DNA of 64,000 nt, from the NCBI RefSeq assembly GCF_017742245.1, contig NZ_JAGHKO010000001.1, forward strand, positions 1,269,061 to 1,333,060, read 5' to 3'. Shown here piece after piece: positions 26,275 to 35,371 of the stretch. Position 1 is the first letter of the stretch; each line of letters opens with the position of its first letter. Made by a program: the position numbers and the translations under genes. The notes under the pieces were generated by a model. It saw only the letters and a list, made by a program, of their open reading frames with translations, had not been told where the DNA came from and searched no databases. Source of the stretch: Niastella soli (GTDB lineage: Bacteria; Bacteroidota; Bacteroidia; Chitinophagales; Chitinophagaceae).

Positions 26275-26343
26275 AGTTATTAAGTTAGTTATTGAGTTAT
26301 TAGGTTACAATCCAAAACTAAAGAACTCAATAACTTAATAACT
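26275..26343. repeat. A/T-rich imperfect inverted repeat
   Basis: Left arm 26275-26298 and right arm 26324-26343 are complementary apart from a short insertion in the left arm; both are built from repeated words (AGTTATT, GTTATTGAG). It lies between the DUF4440 gene and the terminator of the upstream isomerase. Confidence 0.6.
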
Positions 26344-26350
26344 GACAAAC

Positions 26351-26386
26351 AAAAGCCTGAAAGAACCGAAATTCTTCCAGGCTTTT
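26351..26386 (-). terminator. Terminator of the minus-strand sugar gene series
   Basis: 15-bp stem (26372-26386 with 26351-26365) that is complete with a G-U pair on the minus strand, ending in TTTT. It lies 24 nt beyond the stop of the isomerase gene at 26410. Confidence 0.85.
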
Positions 26387-26409
26387 AAGGAATAACCCTA
26401 TTATAAAAA

Positions 26410-27282
26410 TTACATCTTAAACTTCTTCATATATGCCGCATCTGCTTCAGCGCTTTTCAGGGGCGTACTGTTATCCCAATGCTCCTGCTCAACGATATAA
26501 TATTCCAGTCCTTTTGTTGAACCGGCTTTTAAGATCTTTTTAAAATCGATACTACCGCTACCCAGATCAACAGACGCATCATGCTCTTTTGGATCGGCAT
26601 CTTTTTTCCGGTCTTTTACATGACACAGTTTAAAGCGGCCAGGGTATTTGTTCAACCAGGCAATGGGATCAGCACCGGCTGTAACCACCCAGTAAATATC
26701 CATTTCAAAATCAACGGTATCTTTATTGGTGCCCTGCATCATTATATCCTGGGGCATTTGACCATCTATTGCAGTGAAGCTATAACCATGGTTGTGATAA
26801 GCAAAACGCAATCCATTCTTTTTGCAGATATCCCCACAGGCATTGAATTTCTCTGCTGCTTTCTTAAAGTCATCAAGCGTTTTGGGAGCGCCTAAGCTGG
26901 GGCAGATCAAATATTTCATTCCAATTTCACCAGCCTGTGCCGCCTTTGTTTCAAAATCTTTGTTGATATCGCAATGGGAAGAAATGAAGGAGAGACCCAA
27001 TTCATCCATGTATTTTTTGAATTCCTTGTTAGTCATACCCCAGAAAAGGCCCTGTTTGCCTTCAAAGCCTTCAATCTGTTTATAACCATACCCAGCTAAC
27101 TGTTTTAAAGTTCCTTTGGGGTCCTTTCCCAGATCGTCCCGTACCGACCACAACTGCAAACCAAATTTCTTTATGGAGGCATTAGGTGCAAAATTTTCAC
27201 CCATAGAGAAAGCCGATCTTGAAATAATTAATCCAGACGCCAATGTTCCAGTTGCTTTGAGAAAATTTCTTCTGTTGTACAT
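26410..27282 (-). CDS. Sugar phosphate isomerase/epimerase-like TIM-barrel protein, Tat-exported
   Basis: A 290-residue AP-endonuclease-2/xylose-isomerase-like barrel. MYNRRNFLKATGTLASGLIIS is a twin-arginine signal, so it works in the periplasm. The barrel begins KKFGLQLWSVRDDLGKDPKGTLKQL; probable metal ligands lie in FAYHNHGYSF, FEMDIYWV, CHVKDRK and EYYIVEQEHW. It is paralogous to the protein at 40097-40966, sharing most of these blocks. Related barrels are now known as keto-sugar isomerases and 3-keto-glycoside eliminases/hydratases, which suits this island. ATG at 27282 is chosen because the Tat motif follows it directly. Confidence 0.88.
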   Translation of the reverse strand: MYNRRNFLKATGTLASGLIISRSAFSMGENFAPNASIKKFGLQLWSVRDDLGKDPKGTLKQLAGYGYKQIEGFEGKQGLFWGMTNKEFKKYMDELGLSFISSHCDINKDFETKAAQAGEIGMKYLICPSLGAPKTLDDFKKAAEKFNACGDICKKNGLRFAYHNHGYSFTAIDGQMPQDIMMQGTNKDTVDFEMDIYWVVTAGADPIAWLNKYPGRFKLCHVKDRKKDADPKEHDASVDLGSGSIDFKKILKAGSTKGLEYYIVEQEHWDNSTPLKSAEADAAYMKKFKM

Positions 27283-27308
27283 ATGGTTGATTGATATTTT
27301 TAAAATCA

Positions 27309-27350
27309 AATACTGAATGAAGAAGTGAATTTACTTCAACATTCAGTATT
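27309..27350. repeat. Long hairpin between isomerase and GDH subunit 3 genes
   Basis: 27309-27326 pairs with 27333-27350 over 16 of 18 positions with a 6-nt loop. A/T-rich and lacking a T-tract; it may lower read-through from the subunit 3 gene into the isomerase gene or stabilise the upstream mRNA. Confidence 0.55.
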
Positions 27351-27395
27351 CAATACTTAATTTAACACGCCGACGCCAGTCGGAATTCAATATTG

Positions 27396-27971
27396 TTACA
27401 GAGCCCAGGCCTTGTCGCCTTTTTTATAAGGCATGCAGGCTTCGAATTTACCAGGAACCGGCACATATCTTAATGCTTTGGTAGCACCTGGTTCTGAGGT
27501 AAAGTAACCCAACAGGGTCAACTGTTTCATCAGGGTAAAATAATGCGAAGGGTCATCCTTCTTTTTATTCTTGGCGTAATCCTTTTGCTCTTTATCCAAC
27601 TCGTTCAACAATTCTTTGCGTTGTTCGGGTGTAATTTTCATAAACCCGTTACCGCTGAATTTTTTCTTGCTGGCATCATTCAGTTTGTTCATTCCTTCCA
27701 GGAACACTTTCTGATCGCTTTCTTTATAGCAATCCTTTACCATAACGCCCATGAACTGGCCTACTTTAGCCTCTTTGGCGCCTGGTGTGTCGGTAGCAGG
27801 AATGATCGTTTCTGCTATTTCATCCAGGTAAGCAAGATCGTCGGCAGTAAACTCTACAGACTGGCCGATTTTTTTATCTGCGCTGGTGCAACCGCTCAGA
27901 AAAAGTTCACCTCCTATCACGGTTCCGCCCAATAATAAGGCAACACGGGATAAAGCGTCTCTTCTGTTCAT
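27396..27971 (-). CDS. Gluconate 2-dehydrogenase subunit 3 family protein (Tat lipoprotein)
   Basis: A 191-residue small subunit of the family that accompanies GMC flavoproteins in gluconate, glucose and glucoside dehydrogenases. MNRRDALSRVALLLGG is a Tat signal and LSGC (Cys28) a lipobox, so it should be exported folded and lipid-anchored. Core blocks: FTADDLAYLDEIAETIIPATDTPGAKEAKVGQFMGVMVKDCY and LTLLGYFTSEPGATKALRYVPVPGKFEAC. In known systems this subunit carries the signal-less flavoprotein across the membrane (hitch-hiker export). It lies 36 nt downstream of one GMC gene and is the only subunit 3 for two GMC paralogues. Confidence 0.93.
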   Translation of the reverse strand: MNRRDALSRVALLLGGTVIGGELFLSGCTSADKKIGQSVEFTADDLAYLDEIAETIIPATDTPGAKEAKVGQFMGVMVKDCYKESDQKVFLEGMNKLNDASKKKFSGNGFMKITPEQRKELLNELDKEQKDYAKNKKKDDPSHYFTLMKQLTLLGYFTSEPGATKALRYVPVPGKFEACMPYKKGDKAWAL

Positions 27972-28007
27972 AATTATTAGTTTGAAGTATGAATCAATTC
28001 AGGATTT

Positions 28008-29723
28008 TTAAAGATTGCCTTTTTTCAGTTCATTCACCGCATGTTCAGCAGCGCGGGCAGTAAGCGCCATATACGTCAGCGATGGGTTTTGACAGGCTGA
28101 TGAAGCCATACAAGCACCATCGGTTATATACACATTCTTTACATCATGCATCTGGTTATTGCCATTCAGTACCGATGTTTTGGGGTCTCTTCCCATGCGG
28201 GCAGTTCCCATTTCATGAATACAAAAACCAGGCGCCGGATCATTGTCGAAAGTTTTCACGTTTTTCAATCCGGCCTTTTCCAACATTTCAACTGCGCTTT
28301 CCGCCATATCTTTCCGCATGATCTTTTCATTCTCCTTGAATTCACAGTCGATATCGAGTGTTGGTAATCCCCATTTATCTTTCTTATCCTTATTTAAGGT
28401 CGCCTTGTTCTCGTAGTAAGGCAGGTGTTCACCCCAGGCGCCTAACTGCATTGTCCAGTTGCCGGGTTCAGTTAATCTCTCTTTCAGTTCAATACCTATT
28501 CCATCTCCACCATCATTCCGGTCGCGACGGGCACCGCCCTGGTATCCAAAACCGCGTACATAATCGCTGCGTTTGGATTTGTCGTTGATATTCCTGAACC
28601 GGGGCACATAAATACCATTCGGTCTTCTGCCATAAAAATACTGATCTGTAAATCCATCATATTCGGCACGGGCGCCAATTCCATAATGGTGGTCCATCAG
28701 GTTATGGCCTACCTGCTCACTGCTGTTACCAAATCCGTTAGGGAATGCATCCGAAACAGAGTTTAACAGAATGTGGGCAGTACCCAGGGTAGAAGCATTC
28801 AGGAAAACCACTTTCGCATAGTACTCTTCTGTCTTCATTGTTTCAGAATCAAGAATGCGAACACCGGTAGCGCGCTTTTTATCTTTATCGTACAACACAT
28901 CCAGCACTATTGAGAATGGCCGCAAGGTTAAGTTCCCGGTAGCCTTTGCTGCAGGCAGTGTTGCCGAGTTGCTGCTGAAATACCCACCAAACGGACAGCC
29001 CTGGTGGCATTTGTTGCGGTACTGGCAGGGACCGCGATCACCCACTTGTTTGGTGTGGTTAGCTGAACGGCCAATGATCATTACGCGGTCGTTAAAGCTC
29101 TCTTTGATGCGAGCCGCTACATGTTTCTCCAGGCAGTTCATTTCCATTGCAGGCAAAAACTCCCCATCTGGCAGTTGCGGCAAGCCATCGCGGTTTCCAT
29201 TTATACCAGCGAACTTCTCTACATAGCTGTACCAGCTTGCCAGGTCATTATAGCGTATAGGCCAGTCAACGCCATGGCCGTCTTTGGCATTGGCGCCAAA
29301 GTCCAGATCACTCCAGCGGTAGCTTTGGCGGCCCCACATCAGTGAGCGGCCTCCTACATGGTTACCACGTACCCAGTCAAAGCGTTTTACCTGGGTGTAT
29401 GGATTCTCCAGATCGTTTACAAAGAACTTTTTAGAGACCTCATCAAAAGCGTAACATTTGCTTTGGATGGGGCTGTTTTTTTTATCTTCTGCCGTTAACT
29501 TATTGCGATGGGTCAAATCCCAGATATCCTTTTCAGTTCCGGCGTAATCTTTAATGTGTTCTACATTTCTGCCGCGTTCCAATACCAGCGTCTTCAATCC
29601 TTTTTCGCATAATTCTTTGGCGGCCCAGCCTCCACTTATTCCCGATCCTACTACTATAGCATCATAGGTGTTTTGTGCGGTTGCTTTTGTGTTTAGGTGT
29701 ACGTTTAGAGAATCTCCTGGCAT
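28008..29723 (-). CDS. GMC family FAD-dependent sugar/glucoside dehydrogenase, copy 1
   Basis: A 571-residue GMC oxidoreductase. The FAD-binding loop is DAIVVGSGISGGWAAKEL (about 21-38); the substrate and FAD region has GNHVGGRSLMWGRQSYRWSDLDF; the catalytic His and Asn are in CIHEMGTARMG and CQNPSLTYMALTARAAEHA near the C-terminus. C-x5-C-x3-C (Cys233, Cys239, Cys243) has the spacing I recall for the 3Fe-4S cluster of bacterial FAD glucose dehydrogenases. No signal peptide: export would rely on the Tat-targeted subunit 3 encoded just downstream. Best reading is the catalytic subunit of a glucoside 3-dehydrogenase passing electrons to cytochrome c. Confidence 0.93.
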   Translation of the reverse strand: MPGDSLNVHLNTKATAQNTYDAIVVGSGISGGWAAKELCEKGLKTLVLERGRNVEHIKDYAGTEKDIWDLTHRNKLTAEDKKNSPIQSKCYAFDEVSKKFFVNDLENPYTQVKRFDWVRGNHVGGRSLMWGRQSYRWSDLDFGANAKDGHGVDWPIRYNDLASWYSYVEKFAGINGNRDGLPQLPDGEFLPAMEMNCLEKHVAARIKESFNDRVMIIGRSANHTKQVGDRGPCQYRNKCHQGCPFGGYFSSNSATLPAAKATGNLTLRPFSIVLDVLYDKDKKRATGVRILDSETMKTEEYYAKVVFLNASTLGTAHILLNSVSDAFPNGFGNSSEQVGHNLMDHHYGIGARAEYDGFTDQYFYGRRPNGIYVPRFRNINDKSKRSDYVRGFGYQGGARRDRNDGGDGIGIELKERLTEPGNWTMQLGAWGEHLPYYENKATLNKDKKDKWGLPTLDIDCEFKENEKIMRKDMAESAVEMLEKAGLKNVKTFDNDPAPGFCIHEMGTARMGRDPKTSVLNGNNQMHDVKNVYITDGACMASSACQNPSLTYMALTARAAEHAVNELKKGNL

Positions 29724-29745
29724 GAATTACAATTTGAAAATATGA

Positions 29746-29928
29746 AAATTCGAAAATGTTTACCCGTCCGGGTCCGCCAGCTGGCGAAGAAGACGGGTAA
29801 AATAAAACCTACCCCTTTTAGATGGCTTCCATCAAATAAAGGTGGCAAAGGCACAATTTAAATTAAATTAAATGTCTTTTTGCCATTTTTACCTTAGGCC
29901 CGTTGCACATTTTGAAATTTTCGAATTT
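29746..29928. repeat. Spacer with A/T inverted repeat and nested GC hairpin
   Basis: The spacer between the two GMC genes has an inverted 12-mer AAATTCGAAAAT (29746-29757 and its complement 29917-29928). Inside, 29759-29801 has outer arms TTTACCCGTC/GACGGGTAAA enclosing the 12-bp palindrome CGCCAGCTGGCG (29775-29786). The small element could be a MITE-like insertion or a processing site. Confidence 0.45.
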
Positions 29929-29963
29929 GTACACTTGCACTATTTGTCCCGATGAAATCAGGA

Positions 29964-31643
29964 TTAAATATTTCCTTTTTTCAATTCACTTACTGCATGG
30001 TCTACAGCGCGAGCTGTTAAAGCCATGTAGGTAAGTGAGGGGTTAACGCACGCTGCAGAAGCCATACAAGCGCCGTCGGTTACGTAAACATTCGTGGCAT
30101 CCCATACCTGGTTGTGCGCATTCAGCACAGAAGTTTTAGGATCTTTACCCATACGGGCGGTTCCCATTTCATGAATACCCATACCCATGAAATAGTCGCT
30201 TTCATATGCCTTCACATCCTTTAAACCGGCGGCTTGCAGCATTTCCATGGCATCATTCTTCATATCAACACGCATCTTCTTCTCATTGTCCTTCAACTCG
30301 CAATCCATAGCCAGCACTGGTAAGCCCCATTTATCTTTTTTCGATTTGTCGAGCGAAATAGTGTTCTCGTGATAAGGCAGTATTTCACCAAAGGCGGTCA
30401 TACCGAGCGACCAGGGACCTGGTTCTGATAAGGCGTTTTTCAGATCGGCGCCAATACCCAGTTCGGCGATCTCGCGATTCCAGCCCTGACGGCTGGCGCC
30501 ACCCTGGTAACCGAAACTCCGAACATAGTCTCTTTTGTCGCTGCCCGTATTGCGGAAACGAGGTATATAAAAACCGGTTGGGCGACGACCGAAATAATAT
30601 TTGTCTTCATATCCTTCGGCAATGCCTTCTGCACCTACGCGGAAGTGGTGGTCCATTACATTATGGCCCAACTCGCCGCTACTGCTGCCCAATCCGCCAG
30701 GCCATACATCGGTAGCAGAATTGAACAATACCCAGGTACTGTTAAAGGCTGAGGCGCACAGGAATACTACTTTCGCTTTAAACTCGTAGGTTTTATTATC
30801 CTGTGTATCCAGCACTTCTACACCGGTTGCTTTTTTCTTGTCTTTATCGTATAAAACTTTTGTTGCGAGGGAGAAGGGACGCAGCGTCAGATTGCCAGTG
30901 GCCACTGCAGCCGGCAGCGTTGATGACTGGGTGCTGAAATACCCACCGAACGGACAACCCAGCCAGCATTTGTTACGGTACTGACAATTGGTTCTGCCAG
31001 GTAATGGCTGGGTGATATTGGCTACACGCCCTATGAATAAATGACGCTCGCCTTTATATTGTTGTTTAAGCCGGGCTGCTACATCTTTCTCAACGCAGTT
31101 CAATTCCATTCCTGGTTGAAACTGTCCATCGGGTAAAAATGGCAAGCCTTCTTTACTTCCACTGATACCGGCAAATTTTTCAACGTGATCGTACCAGGGT
31201 GCAATGTCTTTATAACGGATCGGCCAGTCAACGCCATGGCCATCTTTTGAATTGGCTTCAAAATCGAGATCGCTCCAGCGGTAGCTTTGGCGACCCCACA
31301 TCAACGAGCGCCCCCCTACATGATACCCCCGAAACCAGTCGAAACGTTTTGTTTCGGTGTACGGACAATCCTTTTCGTTTGTCCAGTAATTGAGGTTCAT
31401 TTCATTTAAAGGGTAATCCCTGTCTAACACAGGATACTCTTTTGACATTTCTGTGGTTTTACCACCGCGATGAGGAAAATCCCAGGGATTCTTAGTGGCG
31501 CTTTTATAGTCTTTAACGTGCTCAATATTTTCACCCCTTTCAAGCAATAAGACTTTCAATCCTTTTTCGGTTAATTCTTTTGCTGCCCAACCACCGCTAA
31601 TTCCTGACCCTACGACAATAGCATCATATACATTATCTGGCAT
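29964..31643 (-). CDS. GMC family FAD-dependent sugar/glucoside dehydrogenase, copy 2
   Basis: A 559-residue paralogue of the gene at 28008-29723, with the same order of motifs: DAIVVGSGISGGWAAKEL at the start, GYHVGGRSLMWGRQSYRWSDLDF, the triple Cys block CQYRNKCWLGC followed by PFGGYFS, and C-terminal GIHEMGTARMG and CVNPSLTYMALTARAVDHA with catalytic His and Asn. Differences cluster in the substrate-facing middle region (residues about 60-110 and 330-430), suggesting altered substrate range after tandem duplication. It also lacks a signal peptide and would need the shared subunit 3 for export. 51 nt downstream of a TIM-barrel gene. Confidence 0.93.
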   Translation of the reverse strand: MPDNVYDAIVVGSGISGGWAAKELTEKGLKVLLLERGENIEHVKDYKSATKNPWDFPHRGGKTTEMSKEYPVLDRDYPLNEMNLNYWTNEKDCPYTETKRFDWFRGYHVGGRSLMWGRQSYRWSDLDFEANSKDGHGVDWPIRYKDIAPWYDHVEKFAGISGSKEGLPFLPDGQFQPGMELNCVEKDVAARLKQQYKGERHLFIGRVANITQPLPGRTNCQYRNKCWLGCPFGGYFSTQSSTLPAAVATGNLTLRPFSLATKVLYDKDKKKATGVEVLDTQDNKTYEFKAKVVFLCASAFNSTWVLFNSATDVWPGGLGSSSGELGHNVMDHHFRVGAEGIAEGYEDKYYFGRRPTGFYIPRFRNTGSDKRDYVRSFGYQGGASRQGWNREIAELGIGADLKNALSEPGPWSLGMTAFGEILPYHENTISLDKSKKDKWGLPVLAMDCELKDNEKKMRVDMKNDAMEMLQAAGLKDVKAYESDYFMGMGIHEMGTARMGKDPKTSVLNAHNQVWDATNVYVTDGACMASAACVNPSLTYMALTARAVDHAVSELKKGNI

Positions 31644-31694
31644 AGTTCAATCGGTTTTAATTATAATGAAGACGTAAGAATTTTGAAATCGGTT

Positions 31695-32585
31695 TTATAC
31701 ATCACAGATCTTAATTCCTTTTTCTAGAGAGACCAGCTTTTCTTCGTTGGTTTTTGGAGTTGGAATAAATTCCTGCGCTACATACCCTTTAAAACCGAGA
31801 TCAACGATGGCCTTCATAATGGCAGGATAATACAACTCCTGCGTTTCATCAATTTCATTTCTTCCGGGAACGCCACCAGTATGGTAATGGGAAATATACT
31901 GGTGATTGTCTTTGATAGTTCTTATTACATCGCCTTCATCTATCTGCATGTGATAGATGTCGTATAACAATTTGAAGTTTTCTGATCCTACGCGTTTACA
32001 CAGTTCTACGCCCCAGGGGGTTCTGTCACACTGATAGTCTTTATGGTTTACCTTGCTGTTCAACAGTTCCATTACGATCACTACCTTATTTTTTTCAGCC
32101 AGGCCCATGATCTGTTTCAATCCTTCGGCGCAATTGTTCCAGCCTGTTTCATCGTCTATGCCCCGCCGGCTGCCGCTAAAGCAAATGAGTTGTTTATAAC
32201 CGGCTTTAGCAACGAGGGGGATCATTTCAGAATAATTCTTGATCAGTTGCGGGTGGAATTTTTTATCGTTCCAGCCATCTACCAGGTTCAGTTCAGCGCC
32301 ATTACACATGGAAGAAAAGATGCCGTGTTTCTGCAGGGTGGGCCAGTCTTTGGGACCAACGAGATCAATCGCACTAAAACCTATTTTTTTTACTGCAACA
32401 CAAAGATCTTCCAGGGGGATGGACCCATAGCACCAACGACAAACGGAGTGGTTGATATTTCCTTTCAAAGCAGTTGATTTAATTTCCTCGGGTGTGGTAA
32501 AAGACGAAAGCATGTTGGCCGTTCCCAGCGCAGCAGTGCCCGCTACCAGGTTCTTGATGGCAACTCTTCTCGATTGATTGGCCAT
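31695..32585 (-). CDS. Hydroxypyruvate isomerase-like TIM-barrel protein, exported
   Basis: A 296-residue barrel with an N-terminal Tat-like signal (SRRVAIKNLVAGTAALGTANML). INHSVCRWCYGSIPLEDLCVAVKKIGF, LICFSGSRRGIDDETGWNNCAEGLKQIM, VMELLNSKVNHKDYQCDRTPWGVEL, LLYDIYHMQIDEGDVIRTI and YVAQEFIPT follow the hydroxypyruvate isomerase (Hyi) subfamily, including Glu and Asp/His metal ligands. In this cluster a keto-sugar isomerase or eliminase/hydratase role is more likely than glyoxylate metabolism. It sits between the MFS permease gene and the GMC genes on the same strand. Confidence 0.88.
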   Translation of the reverse strand: MANQSRRVAIKNLVAGTAALGTANMLSSFTTPEEIKSTALKGNINHSVCRWCYGSIPLEDLCVAVKKIGFSAIDLVGPKDWPTLQKHGIFSSMCNGAELNLVDGWNDKKFHPQLIKNYSEMIPLVAKAGYKQLICFSGSRRGIDDETGWNNCAEGLKQIMGLAEKNKVVIVMELLNSKVNHKDYQCDRTPWGVELCKRVGSENFKLLYDIYHMQIDEGDVIRTIKDNHQYISHYHTGGVPGRNEIDETQELYYPAIMKAIVDLGFKGYVAQEFIPTPKTNEEKLVSLEKGIKICDV

Positions 32586-32687
32586 GTTTAAAATTGTTAA
32601 GGTTGAAATTTACAAATTGTTCTCACAAAAACGATTAAATGTAAAACCGTTAGCGTTAAAATATTACAAAAGGTTAAGATAGTACTA

Positions 32688-33995
32688 TTATGCGCTAACA
32701 GGTGTTAACAATTCCGTCTTCTTTCTACCACGCATGTAAACCACCAATCCGGTAAATGCCAATACAAGTACAATCGGTATAATTAAAGTGGTATCAAGAA
32801 TTTGCGGGCCGGCAGCTTTTTTAGCTTCTGCCAGTGCATTTGCCATTTCTGATCCGCCCGGGGCATCCGAATATGTTTTCAAATCGGCGCCGGCTGGTAA
32901 TTTATCGCCCAGCAGTTTATCGTAATGGCTTCCCATGAACATCATATAAACCGACACGGCAAACATACCTGCGCCACCCATTAAATTCAATCCTACTGCA
33001 CCGGTTTTGGGTAGGTTTTCCGAAACAAAACCCAGCATGGTGGGCCAGAAATAACATACACCCATTCCAAAGACCAGGGCCCCTACGAAAACCATATTTC
33101 CGGTAGTATGGCCTAACAGATATATTCCCAATGCTGATAAAATGGAGGAAATCAACAGGACACCCTGTGGTGATAATCTGTGAACCACGGGTTCTGCCAG
33201 TCCACGGCCAATCACCATCACACCGGTTTCCAGGGTAAGTATCAGAAGGGCATTGTCAGTAACATTTTTCAACAGTACATCTATCCATTGACCCGTAAAC
33301 AATTCTGTGATCGCGGTGCCAAACATGCAAACGATCATAAATACGAACAACGGATTCAATAACGATTTGTACATATCGCCGGTTGATATGCCTGCCGCCA
33401 CCCGTTCAGTAACCGGGAATTTCAAGCGGGTTATCAGATAACCATAAATTAATGTGGGGATCAACATGACAGCCACCTGTATCTGCCAGGGTTCCATACC
33501 TGCTATTGATCCTATACCTGCCTTGTTGTACAAAAACACGATCAGGGTGCCAATAACAATGCCACCGGGGAACCAGAGATGAAAGTGATTTAATTTGGTA
33601 GTTTTATTATCAGGGAAAATAGCTGCCACCAGCGGATTACAGGCGGCCTCAACTGTGCCGTTAGCTATTCCTATTAATAAGGTGGAGAGAAATAATGTCC
33701 AGTAGCCGCTTGCAAATACCGTTAGCAAAATGCCCACCAGGTGAAACACACAGGCAAGCAGTAATAATTTTTTCATGCCTATGATATCAACGACCATACC
33801 GCCAATGATCACGGCTAAGGGAAAACCCCAGAATGCAGTGGCTGCAATGGTACCGAGTTGCGAGGCATTAAGATGAAAATTCTCCCCTAACTGGTTTAAG
33901 ATACCGGCACGGATACCGAATGACAATGAGGTAACTAAAAGTGCTAAACAACTGGCCATAAAAAGCTGGCCGCGATGAATTGTTGGTTGTTGCAT
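32688..33995 (-). CDS. MFS sugar transporter
   Basis: A 435-residue permease with about 12 transmembrane helices. GGMVVDIIGMKKLLLLACVFHLVGI is the loop 2-3 region of the major facilitator fold, and ANGTVEAACNPLVAAIFPDNKTTKLNHFHLWFPGGIVIG is typical of the fucose/glucose-type (FHS) group found next to Gfo/Idh and TIM-barrel genes in Bacteroidota. A periplasmic loop near 360-395 is longer than usual. It is the first gene of the minus-strand series and divergent from the Gfo/Idh gene at 34169. It probably imports keto-sugars or sugars released outside the inner membrane. Confidence 0.9.
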   Translation of the reverse strand: MQQPTIHRGQLFMASCLALLVTSLSFGIRAGILNQLGENFHLNASQLGTIAATAFWGFPLAVIIGGMVVDIIGMKKLLLLACVFHLVGILLTVFASGYWTLFLSTLLIGIANGTVEAACNPLVAAIFPDNKTTKLNHFHLWFPGGIVIGTLIVFLYNKAGIGSIAGMEPWQIQVAVMLIPTLIYGYLITRLKFPVTERVAAGISTGDMYKSLLNPLFVFMIVCMFGTAITELFTGQWIDVLLKNVTDNALLILTLETGVMVIGRGLAEPVVHRLSPQGVLLISSILSALGIYLLGHTTGNMVFVGALVFGMGVCYFWPTMLGFVSENLPKTGAVGLNLMGGAGMFAVSVYMMFMGSHYDKLLGDKLPAGADLKTYSDAPGGSEMANALAEAKKAAGPQILDTTLIIPIVLVLAFTGLVVYMRGRKKTELLTPVSA

Positions 33996-34168
33996 GGCGA
34001 GAATCGTTTAGTTTTTTATATGGTTGGCAATTGATAATTTTTAAACTTTATACCGAACCACCGTAACTTTATCGAACGCAATTGTAAATTCGTTAGATTC
34101 GAAATGCATGTAAATGTAATTTTTTATTTTAAAACAAATCCTTTTTCACATTTTCTAATTTCTATTTC

Positions 34169-35335
34169 ATGAACAGAAAATTAAGAATGGGAATGGTAGG
34201 TGGAGGCAAAGATGCCTTTATCGGCGCTGTTCACCGCATTGCTGCTAATATGGATGGACTGATTGAGCTTGCCTGCGGCGCTCTAAGTGTTAATCCCGAA
34301 ACAGCTATCGATTCTGGAAAAATGTTATTTCTGCCCGATGACCGCATATATACCAATTATGAAGATATGATCAAGGCAGAAAGCAAATTACCAGCGGATA
34401 AGCGTATGGATTTTGTGACTATCGTAACACCCAACTTCGCACACTTTGCTCCTGCTATGATGGCGCTTGACCATGGCTTTCATGTGGTGATTGAAAAACC
34501 AATGACCTTCACACTCGATGAAGCTAAACAATTGCAAAAGAAAGTTGAAGAGACCGGTTTGCAGTTGTGCCTTACGCATACCTATTCGGGCTACCCGATG
34601 GTAAAGCAGGCCCGCGCCATGGTACAGGGAAATGTGTTGGGCAAGATCAGAAAAGTAATTGTTGAATATCCACAAGGCTGGTTAAGCCGCCTCAGCGAAC
34701 GCGAAGGCAATGCTCAGGCCGCCTGGAGAACCGATCCCAAAAGATCGGGCAAAGCCGGCGCTATGGGCGATATAGGTACGCATGCAGCCCACCTTACAGA
34801 ATATATTACCGGATTAAAAATAACACAGCTTTGCGCCGACCTCAACATCATGGTCGAAGGCCGTCACCTCGATGATGATGGCAACGTATTGCTGAAATTC
34901 GACAATGGCGCCGCTGGTGTGCTAATAGCATCACAAATTGCAGCCGGTGAAGAGAACGCTTTAAAAATTCGGATATACGGTGAATTGGGTGGCATTGAAT
35001 GGGCACAACAGGAACCTAACACGCTCCTTGTAAAATGGCTCGATCAACCTATGCAGGTATTGCGTGCCGGTGGTAACTATACCAATGTATTGTCTTCTTT
35101 TGCTACTCATAATTGCCGCACACCGGGTGGTCACCCTGAAGGGTACCTGGAAGCATTCGGCAATATCTACCGCAACTTTGCATTGACCTTGTCTGCTCAC
35201 ATAGATGGTGTTCAACCCACCAAAGAAATGCTCGACTTTCCGCGTGTAGACGAAGGCGTTCGCGGCATGGCGTTTATCGACAATGTGGTAAAGAGCAGCA
35301 CCAGCAAAGAAAAGTGGACACCATTTGAAGTGTAA
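34169..35335 (+). CDS. Gfo/Idh/MocA family oxidoreductase (cytoplasmic)
   Basis: A 388-residue NAD(P)-dependent sugar oxidoreductase. The Rossmann start is LRMGMVGGGKDAFIGAVHR, with GGGKDAF replacing the usual GxGxxG pattern, as in a known subgroup; the signature Glu-Lys-Pro is at 109-111 (VIEKPM), and GDIGTHAAHLTEYITG supplies the catalytic Asp-x3-His. No signal peptide, so it acts in the cytoplasm. Related enzymes oxidise or reduce C3 of sugars. It begins the plus-strand half of the island and is followed after 36 nt by a TIM-barrel gene, with which it probably acts. Confidence 0.92.
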   Translation: MNRKLRMGMVGGGKDAFIGAVHRIAANMDGLIELACGALSVNPETAIDSGKMLFLPDDRIYTNYEDMIKAESKLPADKRMDFVTIVTPNFAHFAPAMMALDHGFHVVIEKPMTFTLDEAKQLQKKVEETGLQLCLTHTYSGYPMVKQARAMVQGNVLGKIRKVIVEYPQGWLSRLSEREGNAQAAWRTDPKRSGKAGAMGDIGTHAAHLTEYITGLKITQLCADLNIMVEGRHLDDDGNVLLKFDNGAAGVLIASQIAAGEENALKIRIYGELGGIEWAQQEPNTLLVKWLDQPMQVLRAGGNYTNVLSSFATHNCRTPGGHPEGYLEAFGNIYRNFALTLSAHIDGVQPTKEMLDFPRVDEGVRGMAFIDNVVKSSTSKEKWTPFEV

Positions 35336-35371
35336 TCAAATTCAAAAACATTCATCTCAAAGCGCCATTTA

